Positions 8,659 through 15,486 of a DNA stretch of 41,567 nt are shown piece after piece; position 1 is the first letter of the stretch, and the number at the start of each line of letters is the position of its first letter. Where the stretch lies: the NCBI RefSeq assembly GCF_003336745.1, contig NZ_KZ851834.1, positions 24,182 to 65,748 on the forward strand, read 5' to 3'. This DNA comes from Thermus caldifontis (GTDB lineage Bacteria > Deinococcota > Deinococci > Deinococcales > Thermaceae). The notes under the pieces were generated by a model. That model searched no databases, had not been told where the DNA came from, and worked only from the letters and a program-made list of their open reading frames with translations. The position numbers and the translations under genes were made by a program.

Positions 8659-9714
8659 ATGGACCTGGTCTTTCGCCCCGGGCGCTACCCCTACCTCACC
8701 CAGGACCTTCCCGGTGTGGGAGGGAGCATCCGCCTTCTTCCCCAGGACTTCCAGGTGGAGGAGGTGCCCGCCTACCTGCCCAGCGGGGAAGGGGAACACC
8801 TCTACTTCCTCCTGGAGAAGGAAGGCCTCACCACCCGCCAGGTGGTGGAGTTTTTGCGGGACGAGGTGGGGGTTCCGGAAAAGGAGATCGGGGTGGCGGG
8901 GCTCAAGGACAAGCACGCCAGGACCCGGCAGTGGTTCTCCATCCCCCGCAAGTACGAAGACGTCCTCTGTCTGCTGGAAAACCTTAGGGGTACCCGGCTT
9001 TTGCAAGCCAGCCTGCACACCAACAAGCTCCGCACGGGCCACCTTAAGGGAAACCGCTTCCGCATCCTCATTCGCAAAGCCCAGGATGGGGAGAAGGCCC
9101 GGGCCATCCTGGAGGTCCTAAAGGCCAAGGGCATCCCCAACTACTACGGCCCCCAGCGCTTTGGCCTTGGGGGGCAGAATCCCGTCAAGGGTTATGCCCT
9201 GGTGAAAGGGGGCAAGGGGAGGGGGAATCCCTGGCTTAAGCGCTTCCTGGTTGGAAGCCTCCAGAGCCTCCTCTTCAACGACTGGGTGGCCCTAAGGATG
9301 GAAAGGGGGCTCTACGACCGGGTGATCCCCGGGGACTGGGCCAAAAAGCACGCCACGGGAGGGGAGTTTCTGGTGGAGCGGGAAGAGGAGGCGGAACGGG
9401 CCTTGAGGCTGGAGATCAGCGCCACCGGGCCCCTCTTTGGCAAGAAGTACCCGGAGGCCCAGGGCGCGGCCAGGGCCCTGGAGGACGAAATCCTGGCCCG
9501 CTATGGGCTTATGCGGGAGGAGTTTCGCGCCCGCCGGGGGGCAAGGAGGCCCATCCGTATCCCCCTCATGGAGTGGACCCTGGAGGAAACCCCAGAAGGC
9601 CTATGGCTCAGCTTCTTTCTGCCCAAGGGGAGCTACGCCACCAGCCTCCTCAGGGAGGTGATGAAGGCGGAGGTGGACGCCCCGGAGGAGGAAGAAACCC
9701 TGGGGGAGGGCTAA
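8659..9714 (+). CDS. truD: tRNA pseudouridine(13) synthase TruD
   Basis: This 351-residue enzyme isomerises uridine 13 of tRNAs to pseudouridine. The catalytic aspartate is D84 in AGLKDKHARTRQWFS, the TruD signature. The N-terminal QDFQVEEVPAYLPSGEGEHLYFLLEKEG and NYYGPQRFG are also typical of the family. The insertion domain lies between about residues 180 and 260, and the C-terminus carries SYATSLLREVMK. I start at ATG 8659 (MDLVFRPG) rather than the in-frame upstream reading that overlaps pepF. The stop codon lies in the loop of a strong hairpin shared with the convergent barrel gene. Confidence 0.95.
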   Translation: MDLVFRPGRYPYLTQDLPGVGGSIRLLPQDFQVEEVPAYLPSGEGEHLYFLLEKEGLTTRQVVEFLRDEVGVPEKEIGVAGLKDKHARTRQWFSIPRKYEDVLCLLENLRGTRLLQASLHTNKLRTGHLKGNRFRILIRKAQDGEKARAILEVLKAKGIPNYYGPQRFGLGGQNPVKGYALVKGGKGRGNPWLKRFLVGSLQSLLFNDWVALRMERGLYDRVIPGDWAKKHATGGEFLVEREEEAERALRLEISATGPLFGKKYPEAQGAARALEDEILARYGLMREEFRARRGARRPIRIPLMEWTLEETPEGLWLSFFLPKGSYATSLLREVMKAEVDAPEEEETLGEG

Positions 9715-9726
9715 ACCCTCCCCCAG
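9700..9726. terminator. Bidirectional terminator hairpin holding the truD stop codon
   Basis: CTGGGGGAGGG (9700-9710) and CCCTCCCCCAG (9716-9726) form a perfect 11-bp stem with the loop CTAAA, which contains the truD TAA. It lies between two convergent genes, so it could end transcription in both directions. There is no long U-tract on either side. Confidence 0.65.
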
Positions 9727-9738
9727 TCTCGGATAGCC

Positions 9739-10179
9739 TTAGAAGCGGTAGCCCACCTTCAGCTGGCCTGCCAGCTTACCGGCCGCCACCCCCAGGTCCC
9801 CACCCAGGAAAAGGGGCGCCCCCAAGGTAGCCTTAAGGTCATACTCGGCATCGGCCCGGAAGTAGAGGCTGGTGCTGGCAAACTGGAAGCCAGGGACCAC
9901 CACCCCAAGTCCCACCCCCGCCCTCAGGCCCTCGGCAAAGGGGTAGAGGTAGCGGAAGAGGAAGGCCCCGTTCCAGTTGCCGTTCACGTCATAGGCCAGG
10001 TCCAAGGCCGGCCGTACCTCTCCCACCGGGGGTTGGAAGAGCTGGCAGTGCCAGGAGGCCTCGAGGCCAAAGCCCTGGGTACCCCCTATTACCGCCAAGG
10101 AGGGCTTCAGGTTCTCCACGGAAAACTGCGCCAGGCTTAAGCCCAAAACCACCGCCAAAACACCGAGAATCCTTCGCAT
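9739..10179 (-). CDS. Small outer-membrane beta-barrel protein
   Basis: This 146-residue protein has a signal peptide (MRRILGVLAVVLGLSLAQ) and a mature chain of alternating hydrophobic residues: SLYFRADAEYDLKATLG, GAFLFRYLYPFAEGLRAG, LAGQLKVGYRF. It ends in Tyr-Arg-Phe; the terminal aromatic residue is the usual BAM recognition signal. The size suggests an eight-strand barrel (OmpA or OmpW size). The start follows GGAGGT four bases upstream. It lies 20 bases after the short hydrolase-like gene and probably shares its transcript. No ligand can be inferred. Confidence 0.72.
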   Translation of the reverse strand: MRRILGVLAVVLGLSLAQFSVENLKPSLAVIGGTQGFGLEASWHCQLFQPPVGEVRPALDLAYDVNGNWNGAFLFRYLYPFAEGLRAGVGLGVVVPGFQFASTSLYFRADAEYDLKATLGAPLFLGGDLGVAAGKLAGQLKVGYRF

Positions 10180-10199
10180 ACCTACCTCCTGTAAGCATG

Positions 10200-10565
10200 T
10201 TACCCCATATTCAAGGCTTGGTGCAAGGTCTCCCCTAGGAAATCTCCAGGGAACACCCGATACCCCCTCTCCCTAAGCACAGCCCCCACCGCCTCCCCCA
10301 CCCCCCGGACCAGGATGGGGGGTGAGCCCAGGTTCAGCATGACCAAAAAGCCCGCCACGTACTCGGCCAGCTCCTCCGGGGCCATCCTGGGCCCTCCCGT
10401 GCGGCCGTGGCCGGGAAGGTCCAGGAGGTAAAAGGTGAAGCCTTCGGGAAGAGGCTCGGGCCAAGCGCCCGCCTCCTCCGCCAGAAGGACCACCGCCGGT
10501 CCCCTCCCCACCCGGTCAAAGACCAGGTTTAGGCCGTAGAGGTGAAGGTACCCACTCCGCCTCAT
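10200..10565 (-). CDS. Short alpha/beta-hydrolase-fold protein without a nucleophile
   Basis: This 121-residue protein covers only the first half of an alpha/beta-hydrolase fold: LNLVFDRVGRGPAVVLLAEEAGAW, then FTFYLLDLPGHGRTGG (the D-PGHG turn), then the elbow region PILVRGVGEAVGAVLRE. At the elbow, where G-x-S-x-G is expected, the sequence reads G-V-G-E-A, so the nucleophile serine is missing. The C-terminal acid and His part is also absent. Its ATG overlaps the stop of the upstream hydrolase-like gene (ATGA). It may be a binding partner or a decayed enzyme. The reading frame itself is intact. Confidence 0.65.
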   Translation of the reverse strand: MRRSGYLHLYGLNLVFDRVGRGPAVVLLAEEAGAWPEPLPEGFTFYLLDLPGHGRTGGPRMAPEELAEYVAGFLVMLNLGSPPILVRGVGEAVGAVLRERGYRVFPGDFLGETLHQALNMG

Positions 10566-11194
10566 AGGGCAAGGCCTCCGGGCAAGGGGCGGAAGGCCTC
10601 CCCCAGGAGGAAATCCCCCACCAGGTCCAAAACCTCTTCCCAGGCCTCCCAAGGCACCAGGTGGCCGGCCTCCTCCAGGGTGAAGCGCAAGGCCTCCCCC
10701 CTGGCGAAATCCGCCACCTCCTTGCCGTAGAAAGGAGGGGTAAAGGCATCCCAGGCTCCCTGGACCACCAGGACCCGGGCCTCCGTGCCCCTAAGCCAAC
10801 GGCGCTCGTCGGAAAGCCCCTCCAGCAAGGCCAGCCAAGCCCTCACCCCCTCCTCGGACAACCCCTCCTTCCAGAGGCGCACGATCTCCTCGCTACCCAC
10901 GCTCCGGGGGCCGAAGAAAAGGGCCCGGCCCACCCGGGCGAATCCCTCCAGCCCTAACGCCTCTAGGCCCAGCCTTAAGGCCGCCAACTTGGCGGAGAGC
11001 AGGGCATCCCGCCTCAGGATGGGGGAAAGGAGCACCAGGCTTTTCGCCCCCTCCTGAAAGGCCACCTTCAAGGCGGCAAGGGCCCCTTCCCCAAAGGCGA
11101 TGAGGTGAAGCCCCTCCTCGGAAGGGAGGTCCAGGAAGAAGTCCAGGCCTGCAGGGGGTGCCAGGAGGCCGGGGAAAAGGCGGATCTCACCCAC
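10562..11194 (-). CDS. Alpha/beta-hydrolase-fold protein, degenerate nucleophile elbow
   Basis: This 210-residue protein starts at GTG 11194 (VGEIRLFPGLLAPPAG). It contains hydrolase-fold elements: LHLIAFGEGALAALKVA at the elbow, KSLVLLSPIL, VLVVQGAWDAFTPP with the usual acid Asp, and EEAGHLVPWEAWEEV with the usual catalytic His. The elbow lacks the nucleophile serine (F-G-E-G-A in place of G-x-S-x-G), so ordinary esterase activity is doubtful. I chose GTG 11194 because TATAAA lies six bases upstream. An ATG at 11217 is in frame but would overlap the divergent thioesterase start. It overlaps the next cistron by four bases. Confidence 0.7.
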   Translation of the reverse strand: MGEIRLFPGLLAPPAGLDFFLDLPSEEGLHLIAFGEGALAALKVAFQEGAKSLVLLSPILRRDALLSAKLAALRLGLEALGLEGFARVGRALFFGPRSVGSEEIVRLWKEGLSEEGVRAWLALLEGLSDERRWLRGTEARVLVVQGAWDAFTPPFYGKEVADFARGEALRFTLEEAGHLVPWEAWEEVLDLVGDFLLGEAFRPLPGGLAL

Positions 11195-11200
11195 GCCCCC

Positions 11201-11208
11201 TTTATACT
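11201..11208. promoter_or_regulatory. Overlapping divergent -10 boxes (hydrolase-like / thioesterase)
   Basis: TATACT (11203-11208, plus) lies seven bases before the thioesterase ATG 11216. On the minus strand TATAAA (11206-11201) lies six bases before the hydrolase GTG 11194. The two boxes share four base pairs. Both starts would be leaderless, and polymerase could engage in only one direction at a time. Confidence 0.55.
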
Positions 11209-11215
11209 CCAGGGC

Positions 11216-11620
11216 ATGGAGGGAAAAACCATTCCCCAGCGGGAGACCCTGGATACCACCCTGGGCGTGCGTTACCTGAAGCTGGAAAAGGACGAGGTGG
11301 TGGCCGAGCTGGCGGTAACCCCCAAGGTGCACCAGCCCTTTGGCTTCCTCCACGGGGGAGCCACGGTGGCCCTGGCGGAAAGCGTGGCCAGCGTGGGGGG
11401 GTTCCTCAACTGCCCACCGGGGCATGCCGCCTTCGGCCTGGAGATCAACTGCAACCACATCCGCAGGAAAAGCCAGGGCACCATCCGGGCCGTGGGTAGA
11501 CCCCTCCACCTGGGCCGCACCACCCAGGTGTGGGAGGTGAAGGTTTACGACGAGGAGGACAAGCTGGTGGCGGCAAGCCGGTGCACCCTGGCGGTGGTGC
11601 CCCTAGAACCAGGTGCGTAG
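11216..11620 (+). CDS. PaaI-type hotdog-fold thioesterase
   Basis: This 134-residue protein is a single hotdog domain of the 4HBT/PaaI thioesterase family, which hydrolyses acyl-CoA (often aryl or phenylacetyl type) in the cytoplasm as a homotetramer. The signature helix reads PFGFLHGGATVALAESVASVGG, with the conserved HGG and the downstream Glu/Ser typical of the active site. The last strands, LVAASRCTLAVVPLE, are also typical. It stands alone on the plus strand between divergent and convergent neighbours, and overlaps the M19 gene end by 18 bases. Substrate is not evident. Confidence 0.88.
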   Translation: MEGKTIPQRETLDTTLGVRYLKLEKDEVVAELAVTPKVHQPFGFLHGGATVALAESVASVGGFLNCPPGHAAFGLEINCNHIRRKSQGTIRAVGRPLHLGRTTQVWEVKVYDEEDKLVAASRCTLAVVPLEPGA

Positions 11621-12565
11621 CCAGCGAAGCCAGTTTTCCCCCAGGAAGGCCTCGTCCCCCAAGGCCCAGAGGTCCCGGTGCCGGTCCAGGCCCGAGGGAA
11701 CCGCCTCGAGGCCAAACCCCCCATCCCAGTCCGTGCCCAGGCCTACCCCCTGGGGGCCCAGGATGGCTTCGGCATGGGCCTTGTGGCGGGAAAAGGCCTC
11801 GAGGGGAAGCCGGGGATCCCCCCGCCTCCAGTTGAGATCCAAGAAGGCGTTGAAGGGCACCAGGCCCAACACCCCATCCCGCTCCCTCAGGGCCTCCATA
11901 AGCCGGTCGGAGAGATGGCGGGGGGAGGGCACCAGGGCCCGGGCGTTGGCATGGGTGGCGCAGACCGGGCCGGAAAAGGCCTCCAGGGCCTGAAAGGCGG
12001 CCTCCTCCGCCAGGTGGGAGAGGTCCAGGGCCATCCCCAAGGCCTCCATCTCCCGTAACAGGGTCTTTCCCGCCTCGGTAAGGGGGGCTTCCTCGGCGTT
12101 GCCCCCGGCGTAGGCGTTCCGGGTGGTCCAGGTGAGGGAAAGGAGCCTAAGGCCCTTTTGGCGCAACGGGGCCAGCTCCTTGGGGGAGGCGAGGGCGTGG
12201 GCCCCCTCCAGGAGGAGCACCAGCCCTGGGACAAGGTCCTGGGGATAGCGGGCCAGGTGCGCCTCGAGGTCCTTACCCTCCCGCAGTATCCGCACCCAGC
12301 CCTGGGCCTCCCAGGTTTCGTACAGGGCCAGCTGGGCGTACACCTCGTCCTGCCAGTCGGCCTGCCCCCCCTCCCGGGGGTCCACGAACAAGGTGGCGAA
12401 GGCCACGGCCACCCTGGCCTCCCGAAGGCTGGGGAGGCTAACCAGGGGGGTATCGGGATGGGGGTCCCCTTCCCGCAGACGGTCCAAGGGAAGGGAAAGG
12501 TCCCGGCCCAGGGCCCGGGCGTTATAGGCCAGGTCCAGGTGGGCGTCCACCATGACGGGCTCCAT
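11603..12565 (-). CDS. M19-family membrane dipeptidase (renal dipeptidase-like)
   Basis: This 320-residue metallo-dipeptidase belongs to family M19 (amidohydrolase-type TIM barrel, binuclear zinc), which cleaves dipeptides including some with D-residues. Visible metal-site motifs are DAHLDL (H9 and D11), LLLEGAHAL (bridging Glu), LDLSHL, CATHANARAL and GLGTDWDGG. No signal peptide is seen, so it is probably cytoplasmic. The ATG at 12565 lies six bases after a TAGAGT box and is probably leaderless; a second in-frame ATG occurs at codon 5. It is transcribed away from uvrC. Confidence 0.92.
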   Translation of the reverse strand: MEPVMVDAHLDLAYNARALGRDLSLPLDRLREGDPHPDTPLVSLPSLREARVAVAFATLFVDPREGGQADWQDEVYAQLALYETWEAQGWVRILREGKDLEAHLARYPQDLVPGLVLLLEGAHALASPKELAPLRQKGLRLLSLTWTTRNAYAGGNAEEAPLTEAGKTLLREMEALGMALDLSHLAEEAAFQALEAFSGPVCATHANARALVPSPRHLSDRLMEALRERDGVLGLVPFNAFLDLNWRRGDPRLPLEAFSRHKAHAEAILGPQGVGLGTDWDGGFGLEAVPSGLDRHRDLWALGDEAFLGENWLRWLRTWF

Positions 12566-12571
12566 AGGGGC

Positions 12572-12581
12572 ACTCTACAAT
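12572..12581. promoter_or_regulatory. Overlapping divergent -10 boxes (M19 dipeptidase / uvrC)
   Basis: On the plus strand TACAAT (12576-12581) lies seven bases before GTG 12589. On the minus strand TAGAGT (12577-12572) lies six bases before ATG 12565. The boxes overlap by two bases. The in-frame ATG at 12580 overlaps the -10 box itself, so it is an unlikely uvrC start. Confidence 0.5.
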
Positions 12582-12588
12582 GGGAAAC

Positions 12589-14364
12589 GTGCGGCTTTCC
12601 CAGCTTCCTCCCCTGCCCGAGGCCCCCGGGGTCTACTTGTGGAAGCAAGGGGAAGAGGTCCTCTACGTGGGCAAGGCCAAGAACCTGAGGGCCCGGGTGC
12701 GGAGCTACTTCCACGCGGTAGGCAAGGCGGCCCGCATCGCCCAGGAGGCCACCGCCTTGGACTTCATCGCCACCCGGGACGAGGTGGAAGCCCTCCTCCT
12801 CGAGGCCAACCTCATCAAGGCCCACCGCCCGCCCTACAACGTCCTCCTCAAGGACGACAAGCACTACCCCTTCCTAAAGCTCACCCAAGAACCCTTTCCC
12901 ACCCTTTTGGTGGTGCGGCGGGTGGAGGAGGACGGGGCCAAGTACTACGGCCCCTTTCCCGAGGCGGGCGCCTTAAGGCGCATCAAGACCCTCATCGACC
13001 GCATTTTCCCTTTGCGCAAAAACTCCGGCTACCCCATGAAAAGGCGGCGCTACCCCTGCCTGAACTACAGCATGGGCCGTTGCCTGGCCCCTTGCGTGGG
13101 CCTGGCCGACCCCAAGGCCTACCAGGAGGCGGTTCGCCAGGTGGAGGCGGTGCTGGAGGGGAAGGTGGACCACCTCCTGAAGGAGCTGGAAGCCAAGATG
13201 CGGGAGGCCGCCCAAAGGCTGGAGTTTGAGCGGGCGGCGGAGATCCGGGATCAAAGGGAGGCCCTAAAGGCCTTCTTCTCCACCGCTCAGCAGGCCGTTG
13301 ACCCAAGGATGGGGGACCTGGACTTCCTGGGCCTGGCCCAGGCGGGGCCCTTGGCGGTGGTGCAGCTTTACCAGGTGCGCTCGGGGCGCATCCTGGGAAG
13401 GATCAGCCGGGTGGTGGAGAAGGAGGAGACGAGCCTCGAGGAAATCCTTTGGGCCTTCCTCAGGGACTACTACCTGCAGGCCTCGCCCCTGCCGCCCTTG
13501 GTCTTGCTTCCTTTCCCCCTGGAGGACCTGGAGAGCCTGGAAACCCTCCTCCGCCGCCGGGCCGGGCGGAAGGTGGAGCTGAGGGTGCCCAAGAAGGGGG
13601 AAAAGCTAAGGCTTCTGGAGCTGGCGGAAAGGAACGCCCGCCTGGCCCTGGAAACCGAGCTCAAGCACCGGGAGAAGCGGGGGGACCACCCGGCCCTAAA
13701 GGCCCTCCAGGAGATCCTGGGGCTTGCCCAAAGGCCTTTCCGCCTCGAGGGCTACGACATAAGCCACCTCCAGGGCCAGGCCCGGGTCTTCTCCCTGGCG
13801 GTCTTTGAGGGGGGAAGGCCCAAGCGGGCGGAGTACCGCAGGATGCGGCTAAGGGCGGGAAACGACGACTATGCCGCCATGGAGGAGGGGGTTTACCGGC
13901 GTTTCACGGGAAGCCTTAAAGACCTGCCCCTCCCTGACCTCCTCCTCATTGACGGCGGCCTGGGCCAGGTGCGGGCTGCGGCCAGGGCCTTGGAAAGGGC
14001 AGGGCTGAACCTTCCCCTGGTGGGCCTGGCCAAGCGGGAGGAGGTCCTCCTCACCCCCGAGGGCCGGGAGATCCGCCTGCCCCTGACCCATCCGGCCCTG
14101 CAGCTCCTCATCCACCTGCGGGACGAAACCCACCAAAACGGGCTTCGCTACCACCAGAAGCGGAGAAGCCAGGAGCTATTCCAGGTGCTAAAGGGCATCC
14201 CGGGAATCGGCGAGGCGAGAAGGCGCCTGCTCCTTGAGCGCTATGGGGGGCTTAAGGCCTTGAGGGAAGCCCCTTTGGAGGAGCTCGCCCGCCTGCCCGG
14301 CATGAACCGCAAGGCCGCCGAAGCCCTCAAGGCAGCCTTGGAGGCTCCCCTTAAGGAAGCTTAA
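12589..14364 (+). CDS. uvrC: UvrABC excinuclease subunit C
   Basis: This protein makes the 3' and 5' incisions in nucleotide excision repair. Domains in order: GIY-YIG nuclease at the N-terminus (PGVYLWKQGEEVLYVGKAKNL), a Cys cluster (YPCLNYSMGRCLAPCVG, the region of the reported iron-sulfur site), the UVR motif that binds UvrB (LEFERAAEIRDQREALK), the RNase H-like nuclease (EGYDISHLQG and LLIDGGLGQ), and a C-terminal helix-hairpin-helix pair (KGIPGIGEARRRLLLERYGG, LARLPGMNRKAAEAL). It has 591 residues from GTG 12589. I prefer that start because ATG 12580 overlaps the -10 box. Its 3' end overlaps the convergent RCC1 gene by 14 bases. Confidence 0.96.
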   Translation: MRLSQLPPLPEAPGVYLWKQGEEVLYVGKAKNLRARVRSYFHAVGKAARIAQEATALDFIATRDEVEALLLEANLIKAHRPPYNVLLKDDKHYPFLKLTQEPFPTLLVVRRVEEDGAKYYGPFPEAGALRRIKTLIDRIFPLRKNSGYPMKRRRYPCLNYSMGRCLAPCVGLADPKAYQEAVRQVEAVLEGKVDHLLKELEAKMREAAQRLEFERAAEIRDQREALKAFFSTAQQAVDPRMGDLDFLGLAQAGPLAVVQLYQVRSGRILGRISRVVEKEETSLEEILWAFLRDYYLQASPLPPLVLLPFPLEDLESLETLLRRRAGRKVELRVPKKGEKLRLLELAERNARLALETELKHREKRGDHPALKALQEILGLAQRPFRLEGYDISHLQGQARVFSLAVFEGGRPKRAEYRRMRLRAGNDDYAAMEEGVYRRFTGSLKDLPLPDLLLIDGGLGQVRAAARALERAGLNLPLVGLAKREEVLLTPEGREIRLPLTHPALQLLIHLRDETHQNGLRYHQKRRSQELFQVLKGIPGIGEARRRLLLERYGGLKALREAPLEELARLPGMNRKAAEALKAALEAPLKEA

Positions 14365-15424
14365 CCACCACCGGCCTGAGGCGGTTTTCCCGGGTCCCGT
14401 CCCCCAGTTGCCCGTACTCGTTTCTGCCCCAGGCGTAAAGGACACCTTCCCGGGTTAGGGCCAGGCTATGGGCATCCCCGGCGGCGAGGGCCACAACCCC
14501 CCTTAGGCCTTCCACCGGGCGGGCCTCGAGGCGCCCTTCCTGGCTTCCATCCCCCAACTGGCCGGCCTCGTTGGCCCCCAAGGCCCACACCTCCCCCTCC
14601 TTGGTCAGGCAAAGGAGATGCTCCCGGCCCGCCGCCAAGGCCACCACTGGCGGCAGGCCTTCAAGCCGCCTCGGCGTGGCGGAATCCAAGCCGAAAAGGT
14701 ACACGGAGCCATCCGCCAAAAGGGCCGCGCTGAAGTTACCCCCGCCCACGGCCTGGACCACCCGGAACAGACCCTCCACCGGCAAGGGCTTGGAACGAGA
14801 CTCCACCGTACCGTCCCCCAGCTGGCCCGAAAGGTTGGCCCCCCAGGTGTAAAGCCGCCCCTCACGGGTGATGGCCAGGGAGTGGAAGTACCCCGCCGCC
14901 ACCGCCATCACCGGCGGAAGCCCTAGAACCCGTACGGGCGACCTCCGTCCCTCAAAGGTGCCATCCCCCAGCTGGCCCTCGGTGTTAGCCCCCGAGGCGT
15001 ACACCGCCCCACCCTCCGCCAGGAAAAGGCTGTGCTGGTGCCCTCCCGCCACGCCCAGGATCCTGGGCAACCCCTCCACCCGCACTGGCCGGCCCTGGCT
15101 GGCCCAGGAACCCAGGCCCAGCTGGCCCTCCTCGTTGCGGCCAAAGGCCAGCACCCTTCCCTCCGGGTCCAAGGCCAGGGTATGGGCCTCGCCCGCCGCC
15201 ACGGCCACCACACCCTGGAGCAAAAGTACCGGGCGGTTGCGGTTTAGGAAGGTTCCGTCCCCCAGCTGGCCATGGTAGTTCCAACCCCATCCCCATAGGG
15301 CACCCAGCTTGACGAAGCCTTGCTTAAGGAAGAGGCTGTGCCCAGAACCCGCCGCCAGCATACCCTGGGAAAGGGCCATCCCCAAGAGCCAAAACCCCAA
15401 CCCACACCACCGGTGCCATCCCAT
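14351..15424 (-). CDS. Secreted RCC1-type seven-bladed beta-propeller
   Basis: This 357-residue protein has an N-terminal hydrophobic segment (CGLGFWLLGMALSQGMLAAG) that looks like a signal peptide. Seven RCC1 repeats of about 48 residues follow; most contain HSLxL, W/Y-x-W/F/A-GxN and GQLGDGT. Examples are SLAITREGRLYTWGANLS and SLALTREGVLYAWGRNEY. Repeat 5 (FSAALLADGSVYLFGLDS) is the most degenerate and lacks GQLGDGT. Bacterial RCC1 proteins are usually secreted binding scaffolds, so no enzymatic role is implied. It stands alone between uvrC (convergent) and argS (divergent). Confidence 0.88.
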   Translation of the reverse strand: MGWHRWCGLGFWLLGMALSQGMLAAGSGHSLFLKQGFVKLGALWGWGWNYHGQLGDGTFLNRNRPVLLLQGVVAVAAGEAHTLALDPEGRVLAFGRNEEGQLGLGSWASQGRPVRVEGLPRILGVAGGHQHSLFLAEGGAVYASGANTEGQLGDGTFEGRRSPVRVLGLPPVMAVAAGYFHSLAITREGRLYTWGANLSGQLGDGTVESRSKPLPVEGLFRVVQAVGGGNFSAALLADGSVYLFGLDSATPRRLEGLPPVVALAAGREHLLCLTKEGEVWALGANEAGQLGDGSQEGRLEARPVEGLRGVVALAAGDAHSLALTREGVLYAWGRNEYGQLGDGTRENRLRPVVVKLP

Positions 15425-15471
15425 AATCCCAGGTTAAGGGCGGCCGCCTAAAACCCCCTTAAACCCTGGGG

Positions 15472-15477
15472 TAAGAT
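15472..15477 (+). promoter_or_regulatory. -10 box for argS operon
   Basis: TAAGAT lies nine bases before the argS ATG at 15487, consistent with a leaderless or near-leaderless transcript. No clear -35 box is seen. Confidence 0.4.
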
Positions 15478-15486
15478 AACCCCCTG

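Noticed and set aside
11195..11509. Longer hydrolase reading from 11509
   Set aside because: It would run antisense through most of the thioesterase gene, and the extra residues do not resemble a hydrolase.
11887..12864. 325-residue minus-strand frame across the M19/uvrC junction
   Set aside because: It is in a different frame from the recognisable M19 protein and is full of Arg, Pro and Ser runs typical of frame shadows.
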